Below, piece by piece: positions 1 through 8,931 of a stretch of DNA of 64,000 bases (position 1 is the stretch's first letter; every line of letters starts with the position of its first letter). The notes under the pieces are model-generated. The model was not told the origin of the DNA. It ran no database searches and saw only the letters and a list, made by a program, of their open reading frames with translations. The stretch is taken from NCBI GenBank assembly GCA_910589055.1, contig CAJURN010000003.1:92161-156160 (forward strand), read 5' to 3'. Source of the stretch: an uncultured Muribaculaceae bacterium. Lineage in GTDB: Bacteria > Bacteroidota > Bacteroidia > Bacteroidales > Muribaculaceae. The position numbers were made by a program, and so were the translations under genes.

Positions 1-623
1 AAGCCGGAGCCGAAAGCGCTCAGTGCCACCGAGTCGATTCCGCCGACGGTTTTCTCCGACGCGCCTTCATGGCCTGAGAAGCGGCAACCGCTCACGGTGG
101 TATGAGCCGACAGCACCACCGGCAAGCCATCGGGATTTCGGCTTTCGACGCGCTGCAGCAGCCTTGTGTATAGGTCGTCGGGCATGTTGCGCTCATGCAC
201 GTAAGGCACGGCGGCTATGAAGCCACGCCCCTTTACCTCCGTGATAAGGCGGTCGAGAGCCGAGTCGTCAGTGTCCGCGGAGGAGAGACAGGGTAGAGTG
301 CCGATGACGTTTATTCCAAGCTCGCGCCAGGGTGCGGAATAAACCTCGTGGCGCGAGGCGCTGTCATGGTTTCCGGCAGTAATCACGATGGCAGCCTCCG
401 GACATTTGTGGCGAAGATTCAGCAGAGCATCGGCGAGCACGCGTTGCGCCGCCGCCCCCGGCGTTGGGTTGTGGAACACGTCGCCGGAAACGATTATGGC
501 ATCCACATCGTTGTTCCGGGCTATATCCGCGATTTGGCTCAAAGCATTTTCCTGCTCGGGCAGGCGGTCGTAGCCATAGAAATTAAGTCCGATGTGCCAA
601 TCGGAGGTATGGAGGATTTTCAT
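1..623 (-). CDS. sbcD: Exonuclease SbcCD, nuclease subunit SbcD (5' part, runs off left edge)
   Basis: Partial gene read on the minus strand; the stop codon lies outside the window. The first ~207 residues are a calcineurin-like metallophosphoesterase: MKILHTSDWHIG at the N terminus with metal ligands D8 and H10, SGDVFHNP (D48) and TAGNHD (N85-H86-D87). SbcD is the Mre11-type nuclease subunit that with the SbcC ATPase opens hairpins and trims DNA ends; sbcC would be expected downstream, beyond the left edge. The ATG at 623 is firmly set because the family begins with exactly this motif. A TATCTTTG box ends only 5 nt before that ATG, so the message may be leaderless. The gene is divergent from the secreted protein at 798. 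Confidence 0.93.
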   Translation of the reverse strand, partial: MKILHTSDWHIGLNFYGYDRLPEQENALSQIADIARNNDVDAIIVSGDVFHNPTPGAAAQRVLADALLNLRHKCPEAAIVITAGNHDSASRHEVYSAPWRELGINVIGTLPCLSSADTDDSALDRLITEVKGRGFIAAVPYVHERNMPDDLYTRLLQRVESRNPDGLPVVLSAHTTVSGCRFSGHEGASEKTVGGIDSVALSAFGSG

Positions 624-628
624 AAGGG

Positions 629-636
629 CAAAGATA
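629..636 (-). promoter_or_regulatory. Bacteroidetes -7 box of sbcD, almost abutting the ATG
   Basis: The plus strand reads CAAAGATA, i.e. TATCTTTG on the minus strand, a full match to TAnnTTTG. A TTTC 18 bp upstream is a weak -33 element. The start point expected from this box falls at or within a few bases of the sbcD ATG (623). Confidence 0.5.
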
Positions 637-695
637 CGGATAAAAATTTATGTAGAAAGTCTGATATGCCCTGTATGACATTTTTCTAAAAAATA

Positions 696-727
696 TTGTG
701 TAATTATAAAAAATAATTCTAAATTTG
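696..727 (+). promoter_or_regulatory. Promoter of the 1130-residue secreted protein gene
   Basis: TTG at 696-698 and TAAATTTG at 720-727 are separated by 21 bp, matching the Bacteroidetes primary-sigma consensus. This predicts a leader of roughly 60 nt before the ATG at 798. Confidence 0.55.
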
Positions 728-797
728 CCGCTGAATACTTTGCAAATTGTCTTTTCCGCGAAAATTTATCAATCATTAAAACCTCATATTAGTTAGT

Positions 798-3700
798 ATG
801 AAAAAACTTTACACAATTCTTGCCGCTGCAACGGCTCTTACAATCACAGCCACAGCATTGCCTGAGCTGGGTTCTGCGCCGCAGAAAGTGCCTGCCGAGG
901 CTAAAACAGTGCCTTATTCTTCGAATATCGCCACGTCGTCGTCTACACTTGACCCCGATTGGACCGTTATCAATGCGAATGACGATTCCGAAACCTGGAC
1001 CGCATATTCCTCCACTCAGACTTCATGGGGCGGTCCCGGCTTTGCAGCGCGTTATAAATATCATAGCACAAATCCCGGCGATGATTATCTTATTTCGCCT
1101 GCCATCAGTCTTCAGGCCGGGACTGAATATATGGTAAGATATCAGCTTTCCACATATTCCTATCCCGAATCCATGAAGGTGTATGTTTCCACCACCACTG
1201 AACCTGAGGAAATTCAGGCTCTCACCCCGATGAAAGAATATATTGACCTGAAACAGAATTTTTACACTCTTGAATCATTCTGTTTCACTCCCGAAACCGA
1301 TGGTGAGTACTATGTGTCATTCTATGAATGTTCTTCAAAAAATCAGTTCTATCTCTATCTCGCCGGTTTTGAGATTATGGAAAATAAATTCGCTCCTTCG
1401 ACTGTTACCGGCCTGAGCGGCGTGCGTGACGCAGCCCGCGAAGTGAAGGTGAATTTGAGCTGGACTCTTCCGACAAAGAGTACTCTCGGTATCGCTTTCA
1501 CAGAAGAACAGACTGTGGAAAAGGTGCTTGTTTACCGCGATGGCGGCGAACGTGCCATTGCCGAACTCGAAGGTGCCGCTACGGAATTTACTGACACTGA
1601 GGAATACGGACTCACCCCCGGAACACATACTTATGAAGTGGCCGTGGTTGTTGCCGGCGAGACCAGCGCGAAGTGCGCTCCCGTTACAGTAAAGAACGTA
1701 GGTCCGCTTGTAGCCGTTGACGTTCCTGCCGACCTTACCATCGCTGATGCCGATGATTATGACAACTGGACCGTGCTTGTTGGCGACCAGAGAGTAGGCA
1801 ACTGCTACGACTGGGCTATGATGTCGGGCGGCAAAGGTGCGCAGTACCGCTATGTGGCAAGCACCGACCAGGACGACTGGCTTATCTCCCCTCCCGTCAA
1901 TATCGTCGAACCGGGATTTTACAAGATTGACCTCGGTATCTACAAGAGCTCAAGCTATGACGTACCCAACAAGTTTGAATTATATGCCGGTAAGGAACTC
2001 TCGATTGAAGGCATGACTCAGCTGGTGACCGAGCAGATTCCTCTGTCGACCACTAAAAAGACACAGTCCATAGTTGCCAAGATTGCCGAAGCCGGAACTT
2101 ATTATTTCGGAGTGCATGCCGCAACTAAAAGTGCCACAGGTTCAATGTACGTCTATGTCACAGGCATGACTGTTGAACAGACCGAGAAAACCCCTCTTGC
2201 TGTTACCGACCTCACTGCCACTCCTGATGCAGAACTCGCTCTCAGCGTGACTCTCAACTGGACTGCTCCCGCCGAGGACACTACCGGCGAAGAACTTCTG
2301 CCGGAAGAGTACAGCACCGAAGTTTATCGCGGCGAAGATCTCATTGCCACTCTTGCAGGTGGAGTGAATGAATATGTCGATGAAGAAGTTCCCGCTTCGG
2401 GCGTGTATACCTACAAGGTGAAGACCGTAGCCCCCGAAGGAGCTTCAGTTGAAACCCATCCCGCGGTAACTACAACCTGGGTCGGTAAGCCCTGGGTAGC
2501 TCTGCCTTATTCAACCTCTTTCAAGAGTGCAGACGTGACTCGTGGCACATGGAGTGTTCTGGATGCCAATGAGGACGGCAAGACATGGGCGCTCACAAGC
2601 GGAACAATCAGCGATGACGACTTCGGTTGCAATCCTCCGGTTGCTGATTCCGAGGGCGTACGCCACTATCTCGACTACCTGATTTCGCCCTATATGGATT
2701 TCGAGGCCGGATATTATGTGGTATATTTCCAGATTCGCGCCACCAAGGATATGCCTCTCAACGTAGGTCTGATTCCTGCCGGTACCGCTTCCGCTGAACG
2801 TATGGATATGCAGCAGGTACAGCAGGTGCTCTCTGCCGGAACTTCCTGGAAGCAGCAAAAAGTGATTTTCCACTTCGATGAAGCCGGTGAGTATCAGGTT
2901 GTGTTTGCAATGAACGAAGACACCACCGTGGGTACAACTTACGTCTCCGACAAAATGCGTCTTGATGATGTTTCGGTGGAAGTATATCCCGTTCTTCCGG
3001 GTGTGGTGACTGACCTGAAGGTTGTCGCAGCCGAAGATGAATCTCTTGAGGCTACCGTAAGCTGGACAAATCCCACCGAATCGAATGTTCCCGGTCTTGC
3101 TCCCGAACTTACGATGGCAAACGTATACCGCGACGGCGATCTCGTGGGCATCATTGAGGAAGGTCTTGTGTCCGGTGAAACCACCGAATGGATCGACAAT
3201 GAGAAAAACGGGCTCTCCGCAGGTACGCATAAATACGAAGTCGAGGTGTTCACTGCCGACGGCAAGAGTACTGCCACACGTCCTGCCGTGACATCGGAAT
3301 GGATTGGCGGAGGCTATGAGGCTCCTTATATCGCTGTCGGTACGAACTACTCATCTGAATCAAGCTATTTCTTTACAGAGTGGACCATCATCAATGTCGA
3401 CGGCGACAAGGGTTCGAGCATTTGGTCTGAACCGTACACCTGGATTGCACGTGCTGCGGCTCTCAACGCGGCCAATATTGAAAACCATGCCGACGACTGG
3501 GCGATTTCACCCCGTATCCAGCTCGACCACAATATGGTGTACAAGCTCACTATCGACACTTATCTCGGCTCAAGCTACGAGAAATATGATGTTGACGGCG
3601 AAGGCTACCCCGTGGAAGTATATGCCGGTAAGGGTTCCGACTACACTACATATACTTATATCGGTACACTCCGTCTGAATGCCCGCAATGGCAGCACAAC

Positions 3701-4190
3701 GAATAACGAACTTTATCTCGCATCCAGCCCTCAGACCCACGAACTCTATGTATGTGGCGCCACCGACGAGGAAATGGCCGAGACACCTGAGACCGACGAA
3801 CCCGTGGCACTCAGCGACGAAGAGGACATGGGCACAAGCCCCAACAAGGACAAGGCTGTGAACGTTCCGATGGGCGGCACTTCGTTTGCCTTCTATGTAA
3901 ACACTCCCGGTGGTTGCAATATCCGTCGTTTCACTGTCGAGAAAGACGGATCGAAGACCGGAGTTGACTTCGCGGAAGTAGAAGAAAACGGCGTTGTGTT
4001 TGTCGACGGCAAGCTCGTGGTTGACGGCACTGCAACAAATCTCCGCGTGTACGACGTGGCCGGTAAGCTCGTAGCCATGGCCGATGTAGTCGAGGCAGGC
4101 GAGTTCAGCCTTGAAGGTCTCAATGCCGGTGTCTACATCGTACGCCTGAGCGTCAACGGTACTCCCGTAAGCCTCAAGGTGAGAATCTGA
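798..4190 (+). CDS. Large secreted protein with four choice-of-anchor J and three Fn3 domains, C-terminal sorting tail
   Basis: 1130 residues. An N-terminal signal peptide (MKKLYTILAAATALTITATA) is followed by four choice-of-anchor J (cleaved-adhesin type) beta-sandwich modules, each with a core like DDWLISP: DDYLISPA near 95, DDWLISPP near 359, LDYLISPY near 625 and DDWAISPR near 899. Three Fn3-like modules lie between them (about 200-300, 465-560, 733-835), each carrying a conserved W in SWT or NWT. The last ~65 residues (LRVYDVAGKLVA ... GVYIVRL ... KVRI) resemble a T9SS/Por type A sorting domain. An extracellular adhesive or ligand-binding role is inferred; no catalytic motif is seen. The neighbour at 4301 has a related architecture, which suggests ancient duplication. 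Confidence 0.85.
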   Translation: MKKLYTILAAATALTITATALPELGSAPQKVPAEAKTVPYSSNIATSSSTLDPDWTVINANDDSETWTAYSSTQTSWGGPGFAARYKYHSTNPGDDYLISPAISLQAGTEYMVRYQLSTYSYPESMKVYVSTTTEPEEIQALTPMKEYIDLKQNFYTLESFCFTPETDGEYYVSFYECSSKNQFYLYLAGFEIMENKFAPSTVTGLSGVRDAAREVKVNLSWTLPTKSTLGIAFTEEQTVEKVLVYRDGGERAIAELEGAATEFTDTEEYGLTPGTHTYEVAVVVAGETSAKCAPVTVKNVGPLVAVDVPADLTIADADDYDNWTVLVGDQRVGNCYDWAMMSGGKGAQYRYVASTDQDDWLISPPVNIVEPGFYKIDLGIYKSSSYDVPNKFELYAGKELSIEGMTQLVTEQIPLSTTKKTQSIVAKIAEAGTYYFGVHAATKSATGSMYVYVTGMTVEQTEKTPLAVTDLTATPDAELALSVTLNWTAPAEDTTGEELLPEEYSTEVYRGEDLIATLAGGVNEYVDEEVPASGVYTYKVKTVAPEGASVETHPAVTTTWVGKPWVALPYSTSFKSADVTRGTWSVLDANEDGKTWALTSGTISDDDFGCNPPVADSEGVRHYLDYLISPYMDFEAGYYVVYFQIRATKDMPLNVGLIPAGTASAERMDMQQVQQVLSAGTSWKQQKVIFHFDEAGEYQVVFAMNEDTTVGTTYVSDKMRLDDVSVEVYPVLPGVVTDLKVVAAEDESLEATVSWTNPTESNVPGLAPELTMANVYRDGDLVGIIEEGLVSGETTEWIDNEKNGLSAGTHKYEVEVFTADGKSTATRPAVTSEWIGGGYEAPYIAVGTNYSSESSYFFTEWTIINVDGDKGSSIWSEPYTWIARAAALNAANIENHADDWAISPRIQLDHNMVYKLTIDTYLGSSYEKYDVDGEGYPVEVYAGKGSDYTTYTYIGTLRLNARNGSTTNNELYLASSPQTHELYVCGATDEEMAETPETDEPVALSDEEDMGTSPNKDKAVNVPMGGTSFAFYVNTPGGCNIRRFTVEKDGSKTGVDFAEVEENGVVFVDGKLVVDGTATNLRVYDVAGKLVAMADVVEAGEFSLEGLNAGVYIVRLSVNGTPVSLKVRI

Positions 4191-4221
4191 CAGGCAAGTC
4201 ATCTGATTATGTGAAAACCGG

Positions 4222-4260
4222 ACGGACGGTATCTCCCGCAGCAGGGAGATACCTGTCCGT
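4222..4260 (+). terminator. Strong hairpin between the two large secreted protein genes
   Basis: ACGGAC-GGTATCTCCC (4222-4237) pairs with GGGAGATACC-T-GTCCGT (4244-4260) around a 6-nt loop, giving about 16 bp with one bulge. Only three T follow, so it may be a weak terminator, an attenuator or an mRNA-stabilising 3' end. No TAnnTTTG box is visible between it and the ATG at 4301, so the second gene may depend on read-through. Confidence 0.45.
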
Positions 4261-4300
4261 TTCGGCGTTAAAACAGATACCCGAAAAACCTATTGAATAA

Positions 4301-7300
4301 ATGAAAAAAACAGCGTTAAAAAGCATCATTTGTGTTGTCGCGCTCGCAACATCCGCAGCCGTGTCGGCGTCCGGATTGAGCGACATGCGCAAGACCTCGG
4401 CTGTGGCGCATGCAGCCGTTGCTCCCGAACCTTCCACCACCGTGGCAGGTATCATGGTGAGCAATGAGAACTGGACTTCGACCGACCAGGCCGGAGTGTA
4501 CTCCATCGAGGTGCGTGAGGGTGGCGCAATCAATCTTGTAAAGTCCAATCCGTCGATGGCGAGTGTTGCCGCCGGTGTGCTAAAGGACAATCTCATGTAC
4601 TGTGTGGAAGCCGATATGAACGGCTTCTATTACAGCAAGTACTCGGCAAATACATGGAACATTTCCGGCTCTCGCGAGGAAATCGACGTGGTGAATGTTC
4701 CATCCGACCTCACTTTCGACCCCGTCACCAATAAAGTGTACGGAGGCTTCTGGGATGAGGAATACAACGGGTTCAGCCGCTTCGGCAGCTTTGACCTCAC
4801 ATTCGGCGAGGCGTCGGACATCAACGATGCCCAGCGTGACGAGCGCGATATTTTCGCTATCGCCGCCGATGGCAAAGGAACTCTCTACTGCCTTTTCGGC
4901 GCCTTCAACTATCTTGCCACACTCGACCCCAAGACGGGCCAGGTGGAGCGCATCAAGACCACCGGACTCAATCCCGAGGCGCGCGTGTCGGAAAATCATG
5001 TAAGCTCGATGTGCTATGATGCCGAGAACGACCGTCTTATCGCATGTGTGTATGAAGCTACCGGTTATGGCGCTTCCAAAACAACTTCGTCGAGCCTTTA
5101 CACCCTCAATCCCCATACCGGCGAGGTGACTAAAGTAATGGACCTTCCCGGTAAGGCATGCTTCGCGGGATTGTTCGTGATGGAGGATGCCGTGGCTGCC
5201 GATGCTCCCGGCGAGCCTTCCAACGTGAGGGTTGAGTTCGCATCGCCCCTGTCGCTGAGCGGTGTTGTAAAGTTCGATGCTCCGCAGAAGAGTGTCGGTG
5301 GAGCCGCATTGTCCGGTGCGATGATGGCGATTGTGAATGTCAACGGAGTGGAGACCGTCGTTGACGGCATACTTCCCGGTGCTCCGGTCACCACTCCGGC
5401 CATGCAGTTTGTCGGAGGTACCAACGAGGTTAAGGTGACGATGTGCAACGCCACCCATCGCGGAGGTAACGCAAGCATTTCCGTCTGGGCCGGTGAGGAT
5501 GTGCCTTCAGCCGTTTCCAACCTGCTTCTTTCGGTGGAAAACGGTGTGGCAACTCTCACATGGACAGCTCCCGCCGCGGGTGCCAACGGAGGTGCGGTCG
5601 ATTCTGCCAATCTGAAATACCGCATTGTGCGCAATGCCGACGGAACTGTCGTGGCCGATGGCGCAACCGGAACGAGCTTCACCGACCGTACTGTTGACAC
5701 TTCATGGAAAGCTCTGTCCTATTCCGTCACCGCCTATAATTCCGTTGGCTCGTCGGAGGCTGTGACTTCCAATACAGCTCTTGCTTCAGGAGCGCTTCAG
5801 GTGCCCTTTACCGAAGGTTTCGATACTGCCGAGGACTTCAATCTCTGGACGGTGGAAGACCTTAACGGCGGTGCCACATGGTTCCATCACAATGGCAGCA
5901 GCCCTGTGAGCGACCCCTGCGCAGCCTATAAGTACGACGCGGACAAGCTCCCCGCTGACGACTGGCTCATTTCTCCGGCAATCTCTCTCAAGGCCGGCGA
6001 GACTTATAAACTCGGCTACTCCTGGCGCGTCTACAACAAGTCGTATAAGGAAAGTTTCGACATCGTGCTCGGCACGGCTCCCAATTCCGCATCCATGGGC
6101 ATGCCTCTGGCATCGCATGTCAATGTCGTGAATACGACTGTCGAGACCGGAGAGGCCGGATTCACCGTGCCTGCCGACGGATTGTACTATCTCGGAATCC
6201 ACTGCCTGAGCGCATCCTATCAGTGGCAGCTTTATATCGACAATGTGGGCATTTCCGAAATTGATGCCGGAGTTCCCGCGCCCGTTGCCGACCTTCGTCT
6301 GACACCTGCCGCCGGCGGCTCGCGCAATGTAACGATAGCCTTCACCGCTCCCTCGGAGACCGCCAAGGGCAATCCCCTCGAAGCCGGATTCACTGCCACC
6401 GTGCAGCGCGACGGAACTCTCGTGGCTTCCTACCGTAATGTCAATCCCGGTCAGGAATTCGAACTTACCGACGACCGCATCAGCGCCGACGGAGTGGTTA
6501 CCTATACCGTAAGCTGCTCCAACAGCTTCGGCTCCGGTGTGCCCGTGACAGCCAAGACCTACGCCGGAGTGGATGCCCCGGGCGCAGTCAGCAACCTCGT
6601 ACTGTCCGAACTCAACAATCATCCCCACCTCACATGGGAAATTCCCTCCGAGGGTGCCAACGGCGGCTGGTTCGATGAATCGTCGCTGACCTACCGCATC
6701 GTGCGCAGCGACGGCGCTGTCATCACCGAGTCCTGCACCGCAACTTCCTACACCGATAACAGCTTCACCTCTCCTTCGAGCGGTCAGGAAGGCCTGTGGT
6801 ATCTTGTAACGCCTTATTCCTCCGGTAAGAAGGGTACTTACATGCAAACAGAGCTGATGCTCTTCGGCAAACCCTATCCAGCGCCTGTTGCCGAAACCTT
6901 CGCCAACGCCGGAATGTCGCTCAATCCCTGGAGCGCACAGTCGGCCACTGCCGTGAACTACTCCTGGACCCTCGACAACATGGGATATAACCCGACCGCA
7001 TCCGACCAGAACGGCGACCGCGGTCTTGCCACCTTCCACAGCGTGGGCGAACCCGTCGGAGCAACCTCCTATTTCTACTCTCCCATGATTGATATTTCCT
7101 CGCTCAACGACCCCGAGGTGAGCTTCTGGCTCTACCACGCCGCAGGCGACGGAAATGAGTCAATGGATGTCCTTGTCTCTGCCGGAACCGATGCTTTCCT
7201 GCCTCTTGAGGGCGCCAAGACCATACGCCGCGACCAGGCCGACGGCTGGGTGCGCTACGCTTACAGCCTGAAGGACTATAAGACAGCTCCATGGGTGCGT

Positions 7301-8725
7301 ATCGGCTTCATGGGCACCTGCGACAAGGTCGCCGACATGTATCTCGACAACTTCGCCATCGGTGAGGCTGTGGCTGTAGATGCCGCGCTTAGCGCCTTCT
7401 CCGGCCCGGCACGTATCGCTGCCGGTGAAACTGCCGTTTACAAGGCTACCATCCTCAATGCAGGCCGCGAGACACTTCCGGCCGTGACGCTTACTCTCAC
7501 CGACCTCTCGGGCAACACTCTCGGAACTGCAACAAGCGGGGCGATTGAAGTTGGCAAGGAGGTTCGCCTTACAGTTGAGGTAGCCGCCGGAGAACCCCGC
7601 ACGCTCACCGTAGTGGCAGGCATCAAGGCTGCCGGTGACACAAATTCCGGAAACGATCTCGCCACGTTCGTAACCAAGGTTGTCACTCCCTCCGTGGCTG
7701 CTCCCGATGGATTGCAGGCCGTTTCCAACGGCGACGGTTCGGCTACCCTGACATGGAACGATGCTTCCACCCGTGCCGCCGTGACCGACGATGTTGAATC
7801 CTACACCGACTGGGCAATCGACGGAGTGGGTGAGTGGAGCATGTGGGACGGCGACTATGACCTGACCTACATGATCAGCAACGGACTCCAGTATCCCTAC
7901 GCTACCGACCGCAAGGCCTTCCAGGTGTGCAACGCCAACGCGCTCGGCATCGACATCTGGGACGAGGGTATGCCCCATTCCGGAAACAAGATGTTCATGG
8001 CTATGGCTTCGCAGTTCTATGTGAACAACGACTGGCTCATTTCGCCCGAACTCAACGGCAACGCACAGTGGATTTCATTCTTCGCGCGCTCGTTCACACT
8101 TCAGGACACTCCTGCGGAGCGCATGCGTGTGTGGTATTCGACCACCGACAATGATCCCGCCAACTTCACCGAAATCACCACTTCCTACATCGAGCTTTCC
8201 GGCACGTGGAAGGAATTCGAGTACTATCTGCCCGAAGGCACACGCCACTTCGCCATCAACTGCGTGAGCGACGGAGCATTCGCGATGTTTGTCGATGACC
8301 TATCGTTCAACGACCTTACGGTGCCCAACTGGACTCTCACAGGATACGACGTATATTGCAACGGTGTGAAGATTGGCAGTGCCACCGACACCGGATTCAC
8401 CGACACCGAGGCCGGAACGCGTGGCAAGTGCTCTTATGCTGTCAAGGCCGTTTACGACCGTGGCGAGAGCGCTCTGTCCGAGGCTGCCGTGCTTGATCTC
8501 ACAGGTGTTGACGGGCTTATTGCCGGAACATCGGCACGCGTCTATGCTTCCGCAGGCGAAATCCATGTTGACGGTGCAGAAGGACTGGCAGTGGCAGTCT
8601 ACAATCCGGCCGGAACAGAGGTATTCGCCTCAGCGTCGGCTTCCGCAAGCGCGACAGTGGCCGCAGTCCCCGGCGTATATCTCGTACGCGTGGGCGAATC
8701 CACATTCAAGATTGTAGTGAAATAA
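4301..8725 (+). CDS. Very large secreted protein: propeller-like N-terminus, Fn3, choice-of-anchor J and CARDB-like modules
   Basis: 1474 residues with a signal peptide (MKKTALKSIICVVALATSAA). Residues ~50-300 are repetitive, with elements such as SDLTFDPVTNKVYGG and YTLNPHTGEVTK, resembling a WD40/DUF4394-type beta-propeller. Then come Fn3-like modules (~400-495, 660-755, 760-860) and choice-of-anchor J modules with DDWLISPA near 552, FYSPMIDI near 923 and NDWLISPE near 1241. A CARDB-like beta domain sits at about 1025-1127. The C-terminus (AVYNPAGTEVF ... GVYLVRV ... IVVK) is a Por/T9SS-like tail, interrupted by an unusual SASASASA run. Probably exported and surface-associated; the ligand is unknown. 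It follows a related gene by 110 bp and ends at a clear intrinsic terminator. Confidence 0.84.
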   Translation: MKKTALKSIICVVALATSAAVSASGLSDMRKTSAVAHAAVAPEPSTTVAGIMVSNENWTSTDQAGVYSIEVREGGAINLVKSNPSMASVAAGVLKDNLMYCVEADMNGFYYSKYSANTWNISGSREEIDVVNVPSDLTFDPVTNKVYGGFWDEEYNGFSRFGSFDLTFGEASDINDAQRDERDIFAIAADGKGTLYCLFGAFNYLATLDPKTGQVERIKTTGLNPEARVSENHVSSMCYDAENDRLIACVYEATGYGASKTTSSSLYTLNPHTGEVTKVMDLPGKACFAGLFVMEDAVAADAPGEPSNVRVEFASPLSLSGVVKFDAPQKSVGGAALSGAMMAIVNVNGVETVVDGILPGAPVTTPAMQFVGGTNEVKVTMCNATHRGGNASISVWAGEDVPSAVSNLLLSVENGVATLTWTAPAAGANGGAVDSANLKYRIVRNADGTVVADGATGTSFTDRTVDTSWKALSYSVTAYNSVGSSEAVTSNTALASGALQVPFTEGFDTAEDFNLWTVEDLNGGATWFHHNGSSPVSDPCAAYKYDADKLPADDWLISPAISLKAGETYKLGYSWRVYNKSYKESFDIVLGTAPNSASMGMPLASHVNVVNTTVETGEAGFTVPADGLYYLGIHCLSASYQWQLYIDNVGISEIDAGVPAPVADLRLTPAAGGSRNVTIAFTAPSETAKGNPLEAGFTATVQRDGTLVASYRNVNPGQEFELTDDRISADGVVTYTVSCSNSFGSGVPVTAKTYAGVDAPGAVSNLVLSELNNHPHLTWEIPSEGANGGWFDESSLTYRIVRSDGAVITESCTATSYTDNSFTSPSSGQEGLWYLVTPYSSGKKGTYMQTELMLFGKPYPAPVAETFANAGMSLNPWSAQSATAVNYSWTLDNMGYNPTASDQNGDRGLATFHSVGEPVGATSYFYSPMIDISSLNDPEVSFWLYHAAGDGNESMDVLVSAGTDAFLPLEGAKTIRRDQADGWVRYAYSLKDYKTAPWVRIGFMGTCDKVADMYLDNFAIGEAVAVDAALSAFSGPARIAAGETAVYKATILNAGRETLPAVTLTLTDLSGNTLGTATSGAIEVGKEVRLTVEVAAGEPRTLTVVAGIKAAGDTNSGNDLATFVTKVVTPSVAAPDGLQAVSNGDGSATLTWNDASTRAAVTDDVESYTDWAIDGVGEWSMWDGDYDLTYMISNGLQYPYATDRKAFQVCNANALGIDIWDEGMPHSGNKMFMAMASQFYVNNDWLISPELNGNAQWISFFARSFTLQDTPAERMRVWYSTTDNDPANFTEITTSYIELSGTWKEFEYYLPEGTRHFAINCVSDGAFAMFVDDLSFNDLTVPNWTLTGYDVYCNGVKIGSATDTGFTDTEAGTRGKCSYAVKAVYDRGESALSEAAVLDLTGVDGLIAGTSARVYASAGEIHVDGAEGLAVAVYNPAGTEVFASASASASATVAAVPGVYLVRVGESTFKIVVK

Positions 8726-8750
8726 AGGCTTCCCAAGCCTCCGGATCAAG

Positions 8751-8788
8751 GCCCTGCCCGAGCACCGCGCTCCGGCAGGGCTTTTTTT
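8751..8788 (+). terminator. Intrinsic terminator after the 1474-residue protein gene
   Basis: GCCCTGCC (8751-8758) pairs with GGCAGGGC (8774-8781), followed by a run of T (8782-8788). It closes the transcription unit of the two large secreted proteins. Confidence 0.85.
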
Positions 8789-8858
8789 GTGAGGGAGGGC
8801 AAAAGTGCCCTCTGTTGTTAACGATTCTAAAAATCCACTAAAGACACTAAAACGCGGC

Positions 8859-8888
8859 TTGTATTTTTAAAGATTTGATATAAATTTG
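8859..8888 (+). promoter_or_regulatory. Promoter of the DUF4855 pair
   Basis: TTG at 8859-8861, 19 bp spacer, TAAATTTG at 8881-8888: a good Bacteroidetes promoter. It predicts a leader of about 35-40 nt before the ATG at 8932. Confidence 0.65.
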
Positions 8889-8931
8889 CATAGACTTTAT
8901 TAAATAAATACACAATCAATCCTACGAAACC

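Noticed and set aside
348..689. Plus-strand frame opposite sbcD
   Set aside because: The minus-strand reading gives a clear SbcD N-terminus with metal-binding motifs; the plus frame has none.
5786..7138. 450-codon frame opposite the 1474-residue secreted protein
   Set aside because: Antisense shadow in repetitive Fn3/anchor modules; no start region or domain.
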